From an uncultured Nitrospira sp. (GTDB lineage: Bacteria > Nitrospirota > Nitrospiria > Nitrospirales > Nitrospiraceae), in contig CABVRS010000019.1 of the NCBI GenBank assembly GCA_902500745.1, forward strand, positions 1-33,110: a stretch of DNA of 33,110 bases, written 5' to 3'. The notes beneath the pieces are model-generated. The model worked only from the letters and a program-made list of their open reading frames with translations, did not search any database and had not been told where the DNA came from. This document shows, piece after piece, positions 1-8,307 of this stretch (position 1 is the first letter of the stretch; each line of letters starts with the position of its first letter). Position numbers and translations under genes: made by a program.

Positions 1-818
1 AGAGCGGAGCCTGCCTGGAAGATTGCCACTATTGCTCACAATCATCGATTTCAACAGCACCGATCGAACGGTACAACCTCCTCCCACAGAAGCAAATGAT
101 CGAGGGCGCCCGGCAAGCCGCCGCCTCGAAAGCCCAGCGCTATTGCATCGTCATCAGCGGGCGCAGCCCGCTTGACCGGGAAATCGACGAAATCGCCGGA
201 GCTGTTCGCTCGATTAAGCAGGAAGTTCCGATTCAGATTTGCTGTTCACTCGGCCTGATGAACGAAGCCCAAGCCAAGCGGCTGAAAGCCGCCGGCGTCG
301 ATCGCGTGAATCACAACCTGAACACCAGCGAAGCCTTCCATGCGTCGATCTGCACCACCCACACCTTCCAAGATCGGTTGGCGACGATCAAGAACGCGCG
401 CGCGGCGGGATTGGAAATTTGCTCGGGCGGCATCGTCGGCATGGGCGAGAGCGACGAGGATCTGATCGAACTTGCGACAGCCTTGCGTGACGTCAAGCCG
501 GACTCCATTCCCCTGAATACTCTGCACCCGGTCGCCGGCACTCCGCTGGAGAATTGCGACCAGCTGACGCCCCAACGCTGTTTAAAAGTGCTCTGCCTCT
601 TCCGATTCCTTCATCCTCGGACAGAAATTCGAATTGCGGGTGGCCGAGAGCATAATCTGCGCAGCCTCCAGCCCCTGGCGCTGTATCCGGCCGACTCCGT
701 CTTCGTGAACGGCTACCTGACGACCCCAGGCGCACCGGCCCCCGAAGTCTGGGGCATGATCGAGGACCTCGGCTTCACCATCGAAGTGAATTATCAGCAG
801 CCTATGGCGATTTCGTAG
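1..818 (+). CDS. bioB: Biotin synthase, 3' part (5' end outside window)
   Basis: Radical SAM enzyme that inserts sulfur into dethiobiotin, the last step of biotin synthesis. The reading frame is open from base 3, so the gene starts before the window; about 271 residues are visible against roughly 320-350 for the family. The radical SAM cysteine motif CxxxCxYC is read at bases 12-35 (CLEDCHYC). Further BioB signatures follow: a YCIVISGR strand, QICCSLG with the cysteine of the second cluster region, NHNLNTS, EICSGGIVGMGE, LNTLHPVAGTPLE, and GGRE near the C-terminus. It ends with a normal stop at 816-818. The next gene begins 24 bases downstream on the same strand but is functionally unrelated. 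Other bio genes, if clustered, would lie to the left. Identification is firm from the motifs; only the N-terminus is missing. Confidence 0.96.
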   Translation, partial: SGACLEDCHYCSQSSISTAPIERYNLLPQKQMIEGARQAAASKAQRYCIVISGRSPLDREIDEIAGAVRSIKQEVPIQICCSLGLMNEAQAKRLKAAGVDRVNHNLNTSEAFHASICTTHTFQDRLATIKNARAAGLEICSGGIVGMGESDEDLIELATALRDVKPDSIPLNTLHPVAGTPLENCDQLTPQRCLKVLCLFRFLHPRTEIRIAGGREHNLRSLQPLALYPADSVFVNGYLTTPGAPAPEVWGMIEDLGFTIEVNYQQPMAIS

Positions 819-842
819 TTTCATCAAACACCCTTCGTTCAT

Positions 843-1340
843 ATGGAACGAGCCCTCCAAGTTCTCAATAGCCTTGAGCAAGAAGGGACTATCAGCCACT
901 ACGCAATTGCAGGAGCGATGGGGGCCACGTTCTACGCCGAACCATTGCTGACATTCGATCTCGATATCATCGTGCTGCTGCCTCAAACAAAGAGTGGCCT
1001 CCTTACTCTATCACCGCTCTACAAGGCTTTGCGCGCGAGAGGCTATACTGAAGAAGGAGAATGCGTTCTGATCGAAGGCATACCGGTGCAGTTTCTTCCT
1101 GCCTACAATGCACTGCTGGAGGAAGCACTACGGGAGGCTCGGACAATGCCGTATGAGATGACCACCACGCGGGTGCTTAGGCTTGAACATCTCCTCGCCA
1201 TTTGCGTGCAAACTGGTCGTGGGAAAGATCGTGAACGAGTGCGAATATTGCGGGAACAGGCACAGATAGACGATTCTTATCTTTTTGAAATTCTCCATCG
1301 TCACCGACTTGAGGAGACCTGGAAGATATGGACCACCTGA
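843..1340 (+). CDS. Nucleotidyltransferase-like protein (AbiEii/MNT-type fold)
   Basis: A 165-aa soluble protein. Residues 21-46 read AIAGAMGATFYAEP then TFDLDIIVLL. This glycine-rich turn followed by a DxD pair (Asp39, Asp41) resembles the core of minimal nucleotidyltransferases of the AbiEii/MNT type; here the usual GS/GG element is GAMGA. The middle and C-terminal parts are mostly helical and basic. The start is the ATG at 843; no strong ribosome site precedes it. The 3' end overlaps the next small gene by 13 bases, so the two are probably translated together. Proteins of this fold often act as the toxin or modifying partner in two-gene modules with a small protein, but that role is inferred from layout only. 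No second catalytic acid could be assigned with confidence. Confidence 0.6.
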   Translation: MERALQVLNSLEQEGTISHYAIAGAMGATFYAEPLLTFDLDIIVLLPQTKSGLLTLSPLYKALRARGYTEEGECVLIEGIPVQFLPAYNALLEEALREARTMPYEMTTTRVLRLEHLLAICVQTGRGKDRERVRILREQAQIDDSYLFEILHRHRLEETWKIWTT

Positions 1341-1519
1341 AACCAGAGATTGAGAAACTCTTTCGTGCGAAAGAGAAGCGCCGGAGCCGACTTGCGGGCA
1401 TGCCATTCCCGGATAAAGTACAAGCAGTCATACAATTGCAGCGAATGGCAGCGCCTGTCCTGCGCGCGCGCGGCAAGCAGGTCATCGTCTGGTCACTCAG
1501 CGACGGTTCAAATAGATGA
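1328..1519 (+). CDS. Small basic protein, partner of the nucleotidyltransferase-like gene
   Basis: A 63-aa protein rich in Lys/Arg and Glu (MDHLKPEIEKLFRAKEKRRS at its start), predicted helical, with no cysteine and no membrane segment. Its ATG lies inside the end of the preceding gene (13-base overlap), which argues for coupled translation and a shared job. I do not recognise a named family. The heptad-like spacing of hydrophobic residues in the first half would suit a protein-protein contact. A frame-shifted open frame exists across the same bases (1350-1538), but it lacks the coupled start. Role as antitoxin or chaperone for the upstream protein is an inference from size and overlap. Confidence 0.6.
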   Translation: MDHLKPEIEKLFRAKEKRRSRLAGMPFPDKVQAVIQLQRMAAPVLRARGKQVIVWSLSDGSNR

Positions 1520-1550
1520 CCTCCTAGACTTTCTTTAGACGTAGATCACA

Positions 1551-2081
1551 GTGACCAACCGACCGGTTCGACATCCTCGTTGCATCATCATTGCCGGGCC
1601 CAACGGCTCGGGGAAGACTACGTTTGCGAAAGAATTTCTACTTCGCGAGGCTGGAGTTATCCATTTTGTGAATGCCGACCTCATTGCCGGTGGACTATCA
1701 CCACTTCGCCCAGAGTTAGCCGCAAGACAAGCAGGACGGCTCCTCCTAGTGGAATTGTCCAGACTGGCCAAGTCACGGAAAAACTTTTCTTTTGAGAGCA
1801 CCCTCAGCGGAAGAACATACATGCATCTCTTGCAGAGCTGGAAGGCAACAGGGTATACGATCAGAATCGTCTTTCTTTCACTGACCTCATCCCAGCTCGC
1901 ACTTCAACGTGTTGCCGCCAGAGTTGAACAAGGCGGACACGATGTCCCTCGTGTCAGTGTGATACGCCGTTTCCAGCGGAGCTTCCACAACTTCCAGACG
2001 CTCTATCGCCCACTGGCTGATACCTGGTCGGTCTATGAGAATTCAGGTGATGCTCCACGACTGCTGGAGGAGGGACCATGA
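1551..2081 (+). CDS. Zeta-toxin-like P-loop kinase
   Basis: A 176-aa P-loop protein starting at GTG 1551 (no clear ribosome site). A Walker A motif GPNGSGKTT sits at about residues 15-23, after the strand CIIIA. It is followed by FVNADLIAGGLSP and FSFESTLSGRTYM, which match the substrate-binding and kinase motifs of zeta/PezT-type toxins; these phosphorylate UDP-N-acetylglucosamine. A later RVIRRF segment could supply arginines for phosphate contact. The protein is much shorter than streptococcal zeta (about 287 aa) but typical of the small chromosomal 'zeta toxin family' proteins, whose true substrate is mostly unknown. The stop overlaps the ATG of the next gene (ATGA), so the pair is co-translated. 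Family call is good; toxicity is unproven. Confidence 0.82.
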   Translation: MTNRPVRHPRCIIIAGPNGSGKTTFAKEFLLREAGVIHFVNADLIAGGLSPLRPELAARQAGRLLLVELSRLAKSRKNFSFESTLSGRTYMHLLQSWKATGYTIRIVFLSLTSSQLALQRVAARVEQGGHDVPRVSVIRRFQRSFHNFQTLYRPLADTWSVYENSGDAPRLLEEGP

Positions 2082-2236
2082 GAAAAGCCAAAAGGAAGAA
2101 AGAGACAAAAGCATTTTCGGAAGCCGTCGGCCGTGCACTCCGCCGAGCGGCTAAAGCGGCACGCAAAACCGCCAAGATGTACGGCACACCGATCTATGTG
2201 TGGGAACACGGTAAAGTAGTGGCAAAGGAACCGTGA
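2078..2236 (+). CDS. 52-aa basic protein coupled to the zeta-like kinase
   Basis: A small ORF that begins at the ATG overlapping the kinase stop (ATGA, 2078-2081), with GGAGGAGGG just upstream as a strong ribosome site. The product starts MRKAKRKKETKAF, continues with an Ala/Arg-rich helix (RALRRAAKAARKTAK), and ends with a short beta-like tail (GTPIYVWEHGKVVAKEP). The tail resembles the C-terminus of small proteins that accompany zeta-like kinases. It may be the antitoxin or a cofactor; if so the order is toxin then antitoxin, opposite to epsilon-zeta and PezAT. No known family is named with confidence. Confidence 0.68.
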   Translation: MRKAKRKKETKAFSEAVGRALRRAAKAARKTAKMYGTPIYVWEHGKVVAKEP

Positions 2237-2398
2237 ACTTTCCGACCTTACCGACTTGATCTCTCTCAGACTCATAGCGTGAACTCAGCAATCAGGGCCC
2301 GGTTGACATGCAACGCACGGAGAATTGTGAGTTGAGCATCCCTCGTGCTTTCTTCAAGTAGTCATTGGTTATGACCTATAACGGTGATTGAGGTAACG

Positions 2399-2887
2399 AT
2401 GTTCCGCTGTCTATTGCGTGTTCATGGGAAGAATCTTGATGTGAATGAAGTGGCCAAGAAGATCAGATTGCCGTATCACCGTGTTTACAAAAGAGGGGAA
2501 CTTAGGTGGCCATCTCGAAAAAAATCTCGCTTGAACTCACCAAATCGAGTTTCTGGCTTCTCCTGTATGGTTGGCCAAAGTAGTGACAAGACAATGAAAC
2601 AGCATGTAAAAGATGCTATCAGATTTTTGGATCAATATCGCTCCAGCTTGGCAAGGCTCAAAAAGCGACCTGATGTTGATAGCATAACAATCGATTTTGG
2701 ATTGGAATCGAGGCTCAGCGAAACAATCGCGGCACAATTTGACTATATCCCACCAACACTTGTGAAATTGGCTGCCAGGCACAACATAGGATTTGAGATT
2801 TCTAACTATTCTGGTGATGCTATTGATCGCGCGGTTAACAGTGCTGCAATGACTACGAAGTTAAAACGTAGACGTGTCAAATCCTGA
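2399..2887 (+). CDS. DUF4279-like protein
   Basis: A 162-aa soluble protein. The frame is open from a GTG at 2384, but GAGG at 2390-2393 sits five bases before the ATG at 2399, so I use the ATG. The N-terminus MFRCLLRVHGKNLDVNEVAK, followed by a basic YHRVYKRGE stretch, resembles DUF4279 proteins: a strand, a 'LDP-D-I' helix and a 'kGd' turn. The rest includes a helical segment (VKDAIRFLDQYRSSL), a strand (SITIDFGLES), and a C-terminal half ending in basic residues (KLKRRRVKS). Base composition is more AT-rich than the flanking genes, as expected for an acquired gene. DUF4279 members are often immunity-like or of unknown role. The family call is tentative. Confidence 0.55.
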   Translation: MFRCLLRVHGKNLDVNEVAKKIRLPYHRVYKRGELRWPSRKKSRLNSPNRVSGFSCMVGQSSDKTMKQHVKDAIRFLDQYRSSLARLKKRPDVDSITIDFGLESRLSETIAAQFDYIPPTLVKLAARHNIGFEISNYSGDAIDRAVNSAAMTTKLKRRRVKS

Positions 2888-2919
2888 CATCCAAACAAAG
2901 CCAGATTATTCTAAGCTCC

Positions 2920-2962
2920 GGCACTCTCGATACTGAAATCGAGATCCATGCGCTGGAGTGCC
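2920..2962. other. Nested inverted repeats between convergent genes
   Basis: GGCACTC (2920-2926) pairs with GAGTGCC (2956-2962), and TCTCGAT (2925-2931) pairs with ATCGAGA (2938-2944) over a six-base loop. The two hairpins overlap and exclude each other. They lie between the convergent ends of the DUF4279-like gene and the TPR gene. No T-run follows on either strand, so this is at best a weak bidirectional terminator. Confidence 0.3.
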
Positions 2963-3013
2963 ATACAATCTCGCTATTGCCTGAAATGAATGAGAGTAGG
3001 AATGACCGTGTCC

Positions 3014-4768
3014 TTAAGGCTGTCCGTCTTTGACAATCCGAAACCTCACCTCATCTACATACGAGTAAGCCGAAGTCTGCTCCCCGGCAAACAAGCCGCA
3101 GCGGTAGAAACCGGGTAGCCAGCCGGTTTTCGGAGGGGTGAGGAGAAAATAGCCGGAGCGGTCGTTCATGGCGGTGATGACTCGATCTTGAACGGTTCCT
3201 TGCGGGTCTTCCGTCATCTCGCGTGTTTCCGGAACACATCGTGCGGTCAGTGGTACAGCCTCGAACGAATCCGACACCAGCTTAAACACTAAATAAACGT
3301 CTGGCTGTGTGGTAGGAAAGGTATCTCTAGGATTCAACGGGATGAACTCGTGGGCGCCGGTGGGAAAGTCATCCCGCACCACTTTCCTAGCCGGAATCAC
3401 ATACCGAAACCAGCTAAAATCCGCGTCACGCCCGGCAATGGCCACACCGGTATCCAGCGCCTTCTGCGGCTTTACCTTTTCGATTGCCTTGGCAAAGAAA
3501 GCTTCTTCCGATCGAGTGGGAGTGCGCGCTTTCAATTCCTTCTCTCGTTTCGCCTCTTCTTCTTTCAGTTTCACCAGTTCAGGAACGTGAGGCGTTACTT
3601 TGTCGAGCCAACGGGCAATCTTATCCTTCGCCAACACGCGGGTCCCGGCTGGGAAAGCAATCCCCTTGTTGGCCTCTTCAAATTCAACCGCCGCGTCATA
3701 CAGCATCTGGAAGTGAACGAAGGCGTCTTCCCACCGTTCCAACTCGACATAGCACTGACCCATCCGATAGGTCGTGTCCGCGAAATCTTCCTCTTTTGGA
3801 TTGAGGTTCGACATATTCCCGAACACATCTATCGCTTCTTCACACCGGTTCAATTGCATGAGGGTGAGTCCGAGCTGCTGGGTAGCAACGGGGTCGCTGG
3901 GGTTGAGTTCCAGTAACTGGCGATACACCGGTTCAACCTCTTGATAGCGACCGGCTTCGAACAGCTTCCACGCATCCGACCGAAGAGCAGCCCATGCTTT
4001 CAATTGATCTGCCGTGGCCTCAGGGGTCAGCACTCGCGTGAAGCGTCGCCCTCGATCCATTGATTCATAGAGTTGCGCAAGTTGATTCTTGGCCGGCAGC
4101 TCCAGCGGAGAACCTGGGGCCATATGCTGCAGGACATACTGCAAGTCGGCATCTGCGCCTGCATAATCCAGCACGTCAAACCGGGCACGAGCGAGGGCCA
4201 ACCGCCAGCCGAGTAACTCCGGCATCAGCTCCACCGCCCGTGTGTAGGATTCCAGTGATTCTTCCAAGCGATCGAGCTTTCGCAGCTCTTGCGCCAGTCT
4301 CCAGTGAATGAGCGGATTGTTCGCCTCGATCTTGGCGATGCTCCGCAACTCCGAGATTGCCTCGTCCTCTCGCCCCCACCGCACCAACACCCCCCATTTC
4401 GCCCAGCGGGCATCCAGCGCCGTGGGTTCGGCGGCAAGGGCCCGATCGTACGCTTGCACCGACTCCTGCGGGTCTCGAAATGTGGAGAGGATATCTCCGC
4501 GCAATGTGTGCAGTGCAGAGGCTTCAGGATGCTCCTGGATTCCCTGATCCAATAATTCAAGCGCGGCAGTCACGGCTCCACTATCCCAAGTGGACATAGC
4601 CTGTTCGAACACCTGTTCGACCGGGGAGACACCCCTCTCCTCGGCCAGCGCGGGAACCCCTATCACACATAGGAGCACCCATACACCCACAAGCCTGGTC
4701 ACAGAACAGAACCGGAACCAGTCCAAACGAGTTGTCGTGGGTAGCGTGAATGATCGAGTCAGGTGCAT
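3014..4768 (-). CDS. Exported TPR-repeat protein
   Basis: A 584-aa protein with an N-terminal export signal: a basic start, a hydrophobic stretch VGVWVLLCVIGVPALA at about residues 27-42, and AEERG after the likely cleavage site. Tetratricopeptide repeats follow, for example ALHTLRGDILSTFRDPQESV, LIHWRLAQELRKLDRLEESL, PVYRQLLELNPSDPVATQQL, and a later TYRMGQCYVELERWEDAF. A charged helical link (KLKEEEAKREKELKART) leads to a C-terminal beta-rich domain of about 140 residues ending SYVDEVRFRIVKDGQP. It probably acts in the periplasm or at a membrane surface as a protein-protein scaffold. It is divergent from trmL with 113 bases between. No enzyme motif is seen, so the function is unknown beyond scaffolding. 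Confidence 0.85.
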   Translation of the reverse strand: MHLTRSFTLPTTTRLDWFRFCSVTRLVGVWVLLCVIGVPALAEERGVSPVEQVFEQAMSTWDSGAVTAALELLDQGIQEHPEASALHTLRGDILSTFRDPQESVQAYDRALAAEPTALDARWAKWGVLVRWGREDEAISELRSIAKIEANNPLIHWRLAQELRKLDRLEESLESYTRAVELMPELLGWRLALARARFDVLDYAGADADLQYVLQHMAPGSPLELPAKNQLAQLYESMDRGRRFTRVLTPEATADQLKAWAALRSDAWKLFEAGRYQEVEPVYRQLLELNPSDPVATQQLGLTLMQLNRCEEAIDVFGNMSNLNPKEEDFADTTYRMGQCYVELERWEDAFVHFQMLYDAAVEFEEANKGIAFPAGTRVLAKDKIARWLDKVTPHVPELVKLKEEEAKREKELKARTPTRSEEAFFAKAIEKVKPQKALDTGVAIAGRDADFSWFRYVIPARKVVRDDFPTGAHEFIPLNPRDTFPTTQPDVYLVFKLVSDSFEAVPLTARCVPETREMTEDPQGTVQDRVITAMNDRSGYFLLTPPKTGWLPGFYRCGLFAGEQTSAYSYVDEVRFRIVKDGQP

Positions 4769-4881
4769 GCGGTAGTTTTCTGATCCTGCTCACTATATCA
4801 AGAAGCTCGACCCTGGTGAAGTGCGCGCGCGTCTCCTCATGTGCTTGACGGACAGGCAAGAGCAACGTAGGGTGTCGCGCC

Positions 4882-5346
4882 ATGTTCGATGTCGTTCTCT
4901 ATCAGCCTGAGATTCCCCCCAATACCGGCAACATCATCCGTCTCTGCGCCAACAGCGGCGTGCGGCTACACCTCGTCAAGCCGTTAGGATTCTCGTTGGA
5001 CGACAAACAACTGCTGCGCGCGGGGCTCGACTACCATGAGTTTGCCACGCTCACCGTCTACGAGAGTTGGGCTGAGTGTGCGGACCACTTCAAGGCTCAC
5101 CGCCTGTTTGCCGTCTCGACACGCAGCACGCAACGGTATGATCGCGTCGCTTATACCGAGGGCGATGCCTTTCTGTTTGGCCCTGAAACACGCGGCCTTC
5201 CGGCCGCACTACTTGAATCGTTTGCAGTGGAACGGCGCATCCGTGTGCCGATGCTCCCTGAGAGCCGCAGCCTCAACCTTTCGAACGCCGTTGCAGTGGT
5301 GGTGTACGAAGCGTGGCGGCAAGTCGGATTTACAAACGGGCTCTAG
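4882..5346 (+). CDS. trmL: tRNA (cytidine/uridine-34)-2'-O-methyltransferase
   Basis: A 154-aa SPOUT methyltransferase that uses SAM to methylate the ribose of the wobble base in tRNA-Leu isoacceptors. The length matches TrmL/YibK (about 157 aa), without an extra RNA-binding domain. Motif 1 is PEIPPNTGNIIRLCANSG at residues 9-26, motif 2 is FGPETRGLP, and motif 3 is MLPESRSLNLSNAVAVVVYE, which form the trefoil knot. The start ATG follows a run GTAGGGTGTCGCGCC with weak Shine-Dalgarno character. The next gene's open frame overlaps its 3' end, but the likely real start of that gene is 29 bases after this stop. Confident identification. Confidence 0.95.
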   Translation: MFDVVLYQPEIPPNTGNIIRLCANSGVRLHLVKPLGFSLDDKQLLRAGLDYHEFATLTVYESWAECADHFKAHRLFAVSTRSTQRYDRVAYTEGDAFLFGPETRGLPAALLESFAVERRIRVPMLPESRSLNLSNAVAVVVYEAWRQVGFTNGL

Positions 5347-5375
5347 CGACTGTTCATCATGCGACAGGCTTCTTG

Positions 5376-5966
5376 ATGGCATCGGCATTTTCCCATGCGT
5401 TCGTGGCCCTGGTATTCGGAAAGGCGTCCCGCCATCCGATCATGACTCGCCAGGTCTTGTTTCTTGGCATGGCCTGCTCGATTGTCCCGGATCTCGACGT
5501 CATCGGCTTCTCCTTCGGTATTCGTTACGGCGATCTCTGGGGTCACCGCGGCCTGACCCATTCTCTCTTTTTTGCGTGCCTCCTGAGCGCCGCCCTCGTG
5601 CAGTTCTTGTACTGGCGCGCATCGACATCCGCAAAGCTAACGCTATGTGTCTATTTCTTCTGCTGCACCGCTTCCCATGGTGTACTGGACGCCATGACCA
5701 ATGGAGGTCTAGGCATCGCATTTTTCTCGCCGTTCGATACAACCCGCTACTTCTTCACGTTTCGTCCCGTCGCTGTCTCTCCTATCGGCATTGGGGACTT
5801 CTTCACCGGTGACGCATTTCGAATTCTGGCCAGCGAAGCCACGTGGATCTGGCTCCCAACTATCATGACGTTCTTGATTCTGCGCGGGGTTCAACAAATG
5901 TGGTTCTGGAGACCATCTCGAAATGGTCACGGATCAGGGGGACCAGAAGAGGCAAAGAAAGACTGA
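5376..5966 (+). CDS. YdjM/DUF457-type membrane-bound metal-dependent hydrolase
   Basis: A 196-aa polytopic membrane protein. The open frame reaches back into trmL, but residues before MASAFSHAFVALVFGKA are not family-like, so I place the start at ATG 5376. Family signatures are an N-terminal SHAFVALVFGK, then CSIVPDLDVIGFSFGI, WGHRGLTHSLFFACL and SHGVLDAMTNGGLGIAFFSP. These histidines and aspartates are the conserved metal-binding positions of the DUF457/LexA-regulated YdjM family. Four or so hydrophobic segments are present. The C-terminus is charged and Gly-rich. It sits right after trmL, perhaps in the same transcript. The biochemical substrate of the family is unknown. Confidence 0.85.
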   Translation: MASAFSHAFVALVFGKASRHPIMTRQVLFLGMACSIVPDLDVIGFSFGIRYGDLWGHRGLTHSLFFACLLSAALVQFLYWRASTSAKLTLCVYFFCCTASHGVLDAMTNGGLGIAFFSPFDTTRYFFTFRPVAVSPIGIGDFFTGDAFRILASEATWIWLPTIMTFLILRGVQQMWFWRPSRNGHGSGGPEEAKKD

Positions 5967-5977
5967 GCCAGTGGCTG

Positions 5978-6937
5978 CTACATGATCAATTCTACGAGCC
6001 CATACACTGGTCTCTTCTCGCCCTCGTACTCCAGTTCACCGGCCACGACCGCCATTGAGAACCCTCCGACCGCCCAGTTCCCAATGCTGGTCCTGCTTAA
6101 CTGTTTAAGGATCACGACAGCCGGCCCCTTGGGCGCTGTCCAGGTCACCCGCCAGGCGGTCGGCCATCTATAAAAACCCCAGGCTAGCTCGCGGCCAAGC
6201 ACCTCCACGTTCATGTCCTTCATCACGTCGCTCTCGCTATGTAACGCCATAAATCCATCACGAAACCCCATCAACGGCGAAAGGCGTTCACTCTTCTGGC
6301 TATGGAAGTACAGATCGCCATCCAGACCCATCCTCAGATAAAAGCCTTGGTATTCATTCCACATGTCCCAGTACGTATGGGTCAGTCGATTGACGTTCGG
6401 CATCATGAAGGATTCATAGGTCACCCGCCCCGGGATTGTTCGTCCGTTCCAGGCCAAGACGGCCTGGGCTGTTCCCATAGAGACCACGGCGCCGTCATGC
6501 CGTGTGCGAGTTCGTCGTACGATTGGGGACATCTTCAACGACAGCCGATTGTTTTCGCTCACAATCGTCATACCGGTGTATGGCATGCCGGCAAATCTGA
6601 AGAACGGCGACTGCGGAATGGTCTTGAGCTGCTTGCCGGAATTGTCGTACCGCCCGCTCCCCTCGAGCTCTACCCAGCCCTGCCTGTCATCATGCAGGAG
6701 GACAAGGTGCTCGGCTTGATAGGTATCCCCGTCTCGACCACGACTGTTATCGAGCGCAAACGCGACATGTCCTTGGTGATCCTGTCCGATGAAGGGAAAA
6801 TAATCGGAGATGTAGATGAGTGTCGCACCAGGAAAATCATCAAGCGAGTGAACGGTCGGCGAGTCACTTTGCGCCGTCCTCGCAAGCAAGACCGAGGCAA
6901 TCCCCAGGCAGAGACCTATTCTTAGAATGGCAGTCAC
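5978..6937 (-). CDS. Exported protein of unknown function
   Basis: A 319-aa protein beginning at a GTG (6937) with a typical signal peptide: ILRIGLCLGIASVLLARTAQS, cleavage likely after AQS. The mature part is beta-rich and aromatic (SDYFPFIGQDHQGHVAFAL, YWDMWNEYQGFYLRMGLDG, ELAWGFYRWPTAWRVTWTA). The pattern of tryptophans and alternating polar residues loosely recalls AttH/CrtC-type double-lipocalin proteins, but I see no decisive motif. No cysteine lipobox is present. It converges with the YdjM-like gene (11 bases between stops) and is divergent from the mod regulator, sharing a 170-base intergenic region with it. Function is not assigned. Confidence 0.8.
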   Translation of the reverse strand: MTAILRIGLCLGIASVLLARTAQSDSPTVHSLDDFPGATLIYISDYFPFIGQDHQGHVAFALDNSRGRDGDTYQAEHLVLLHDDRQGWVELEGSGRYDNSGKQLKTIPQSPFFRFAGMPYTGMTIVSENNRLSLKMSPIVRRTRTRHDGAVVSMGTAQAVLAWNGRTIPGRVTYESFMMPNVNRLTHTYWDMWNEYQGFYLRMGLDGDLYFHSQKSERLSPLMGFRDGFMALHSESDVMKDMNVEVLGRELAWGFYRWPTAWRVTWTAPKGPAVVILKQLSRTSIGNWAVGGFSMAVVAGELEYEGEKRPVYGLVELIM

Positions 6938-7073
6938 GTGAACGCACCAATGGCTTCCACTCTGATCCAGAACTGCGGCAAAAGCAACTTCAGGTCGAGA
7001 TACCCGCCGAAAGCATGCGCGACGTTCCGTCTTGATCGAGCCTAATGTGAGTACCAGCTTGACGACATAATAC

Positions 7074-7103
7074 TTGACATATGCAATATATTATTGCTAT
7101 CAG
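7074..7103 (+). promoter_or_regulatory. Putative promoter and operator of the XRE-PBP regulator
   Basis: A consensus -35 hexamer TTGACA (7074-7079) lies 18 bases before TATCAG (7098-7103), a weak -10. Between them sits the inverted repeat GCAATA-TAT-TATTGC (7083-7097). A repressor bound there would block the promoter, so autoregulation by the downstream HTH protein is likely. The core AATATATT recurs before the barrel gene at 8310-8317. The element is AT-rich in GC-rich surroundings. Inferred, not demonstrated. Confidence 0.45.
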
Positions 7104-7109
7104 ATCTCC

Positions 7110-8294
7110 ATGGATCTTCCTGCACAGGCCGAGCGACCTCAGCCCCATTATGCTAATCACCTCAGAGTGTTTCGTACGCAAAGAGGCTTCTCTCAGGGAG
7201 AACTCGCCAGTCGGGCGGGGATTACCCGACAGGCTATATCGTCGATTGAGTCGAATCTGTACTTGCCGACGACCGCCGTTGCCCTTCAGTTAGCTTCAGT
7301 ACTGGCGTGCCGCGTTGAAGATCTGTTCAGCCTGACCCCGTCAGAAGAGATCATTGAAGGCACGCTGGTCGGCCGGCTTCCTTCTCAAGGAAAGACACAA
7401 CTTCACTCGATCCGCGTGAAAGTCTCAACCGTGGGCAAACGAACCGTTGTACGACCTGTCAGTGATCTAGGGGACCAACTCTCCTTCGCCGTTCCTGCCG
7501 ACGGATATCTCACCGACACACAGAGCACCTCGCCTGGCGCCACCGTCCGCGTGAAGCTCTCCCGCGATCGTGAGGCGATCCAACAAGAAATCTCCGTGGC
7601 AGGGTGCGATCCGGCGATTTTTCTCCTCGGTGAACACCTGCGGCGACAGAAAGATCAGACGTCTGTCGTAGGCTGGACCATGGGAAGCATGACCGCGCTC
7701 CAGGCCCTACAGCGAGGTGACGTTCATGTTGCCGGTATGCATCTGCGTGATCCGGCGAGCGGTGAATCCAATGTGCCATTCCTCAGACGGTCGCTGAAGG
7801 GATCCGGTTATGAAGTCGTGACCTTCGCAACCTGGGAGGAAGGATTCCTCGTTCGCCCGGGCAATCCACTATCGATTCGCACCGCCGCCGATCTTGCCTA
7901 CCCGACTGTGAGACTGGTCAATCGTGAAAAGGGCTCTGGTGCCAGACTCCTTTTCGATCAACGATTGCAAGCAGCCGGAATCGCGGCGAAGCAAGTTCGA
8001 GGATATGACGACATTGCACTGACGCATTTCGAAGTCGCGAGGACAATTGCGACGGGTCAGGCGGACGTCGGAATTGGGATTCGGTCTGCTGCACAACACT
8101 TCAACCTGGATTTTGTGCCGCTCCAGGCCGCGCGGTACGATCTGGTGGTCCCAAAAGCTTATCTCAAGTCCCACCCCACGCTGACGCGTCTGTTTGAAAC
8201 ACTTGTCAGTCGCCCGTTTCGAGACGAGATCAACGCATTAGGCGGCTATGACACCGGCGAAACCGGAAAGGTGCATCCGCTCCGCTCTGCCTGA
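7110..8294 (+). CDS. XRE-family regulator with PBP-like (molybdate/tungstate-type) sensor domain
   Basis: A 394-aa one-component regulator. The open frame extends to 7074, but that stretch holds the -35 element and operator, so I start at ATG 7110. Residues about 17-70 form an XRE helix-turn-helix (LRVFRTQRGFSQGELASRAG, then ITRQAISSIESNLYLPT). Residues about 165-385 form a PBP-like domain with the family signature VNREKGSGARLLFDQRL, a GYDD.ALTHFEVARTIATG segment and QADVGIGIRSAA. Such HTH-PBP fusions are related to ModE-type and TupR-type oxyanion sensing. Here modABC lies directly downstream, so molybdate or tungstate is the probable ligand. It would bind the operator in its own promoter and perhaps the similar site at 8308-8320. 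Domain calls are firm; the ligand is inferred from context. Confidence 0.88.
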   Translation: MDLPAQAERPQPHYANHLRVFRTQRGFSQGELASRAGITRQAISSIESNLYLPTTAVALQLASVLACRVEDLFSLTPSEEIIEGTLVGRLPSQGKTQLHSIRVKVSTVGKRTVVRPVSDLGDQLSFAVPADGYLTDTQSTSPGATVRVKLSRDREAIQQEISVAGCDPAIFLLGEHLRRQKDQTSVVGWTMGSMTALQALQRGDVHVAGMHLRDPASGESNVPFLRRSLKGSGYEVVTFATWEEGFLVRPGNPLSIRTAADLAYPTVRLVNREKGSGARLLFDQRLQAAGIAAKQVRGYDDIALTHFEVARTIATGQADVGIGIRSAAQHFNLDFVPLQAARYDLVVPKAYLKSHPTLTRLFETLVSRPFRDEINALGGYDTGETGKVHPLRSA

Positions 8295-8307
8295 AATTGA
8301 ACACTCA

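Noticed and set aside
239-735. Several open frames of 76-109 codons overlapping bioB on both strands
   Set aside because: They are shadows of the bioB frame, which carries all radical SAM motifs.
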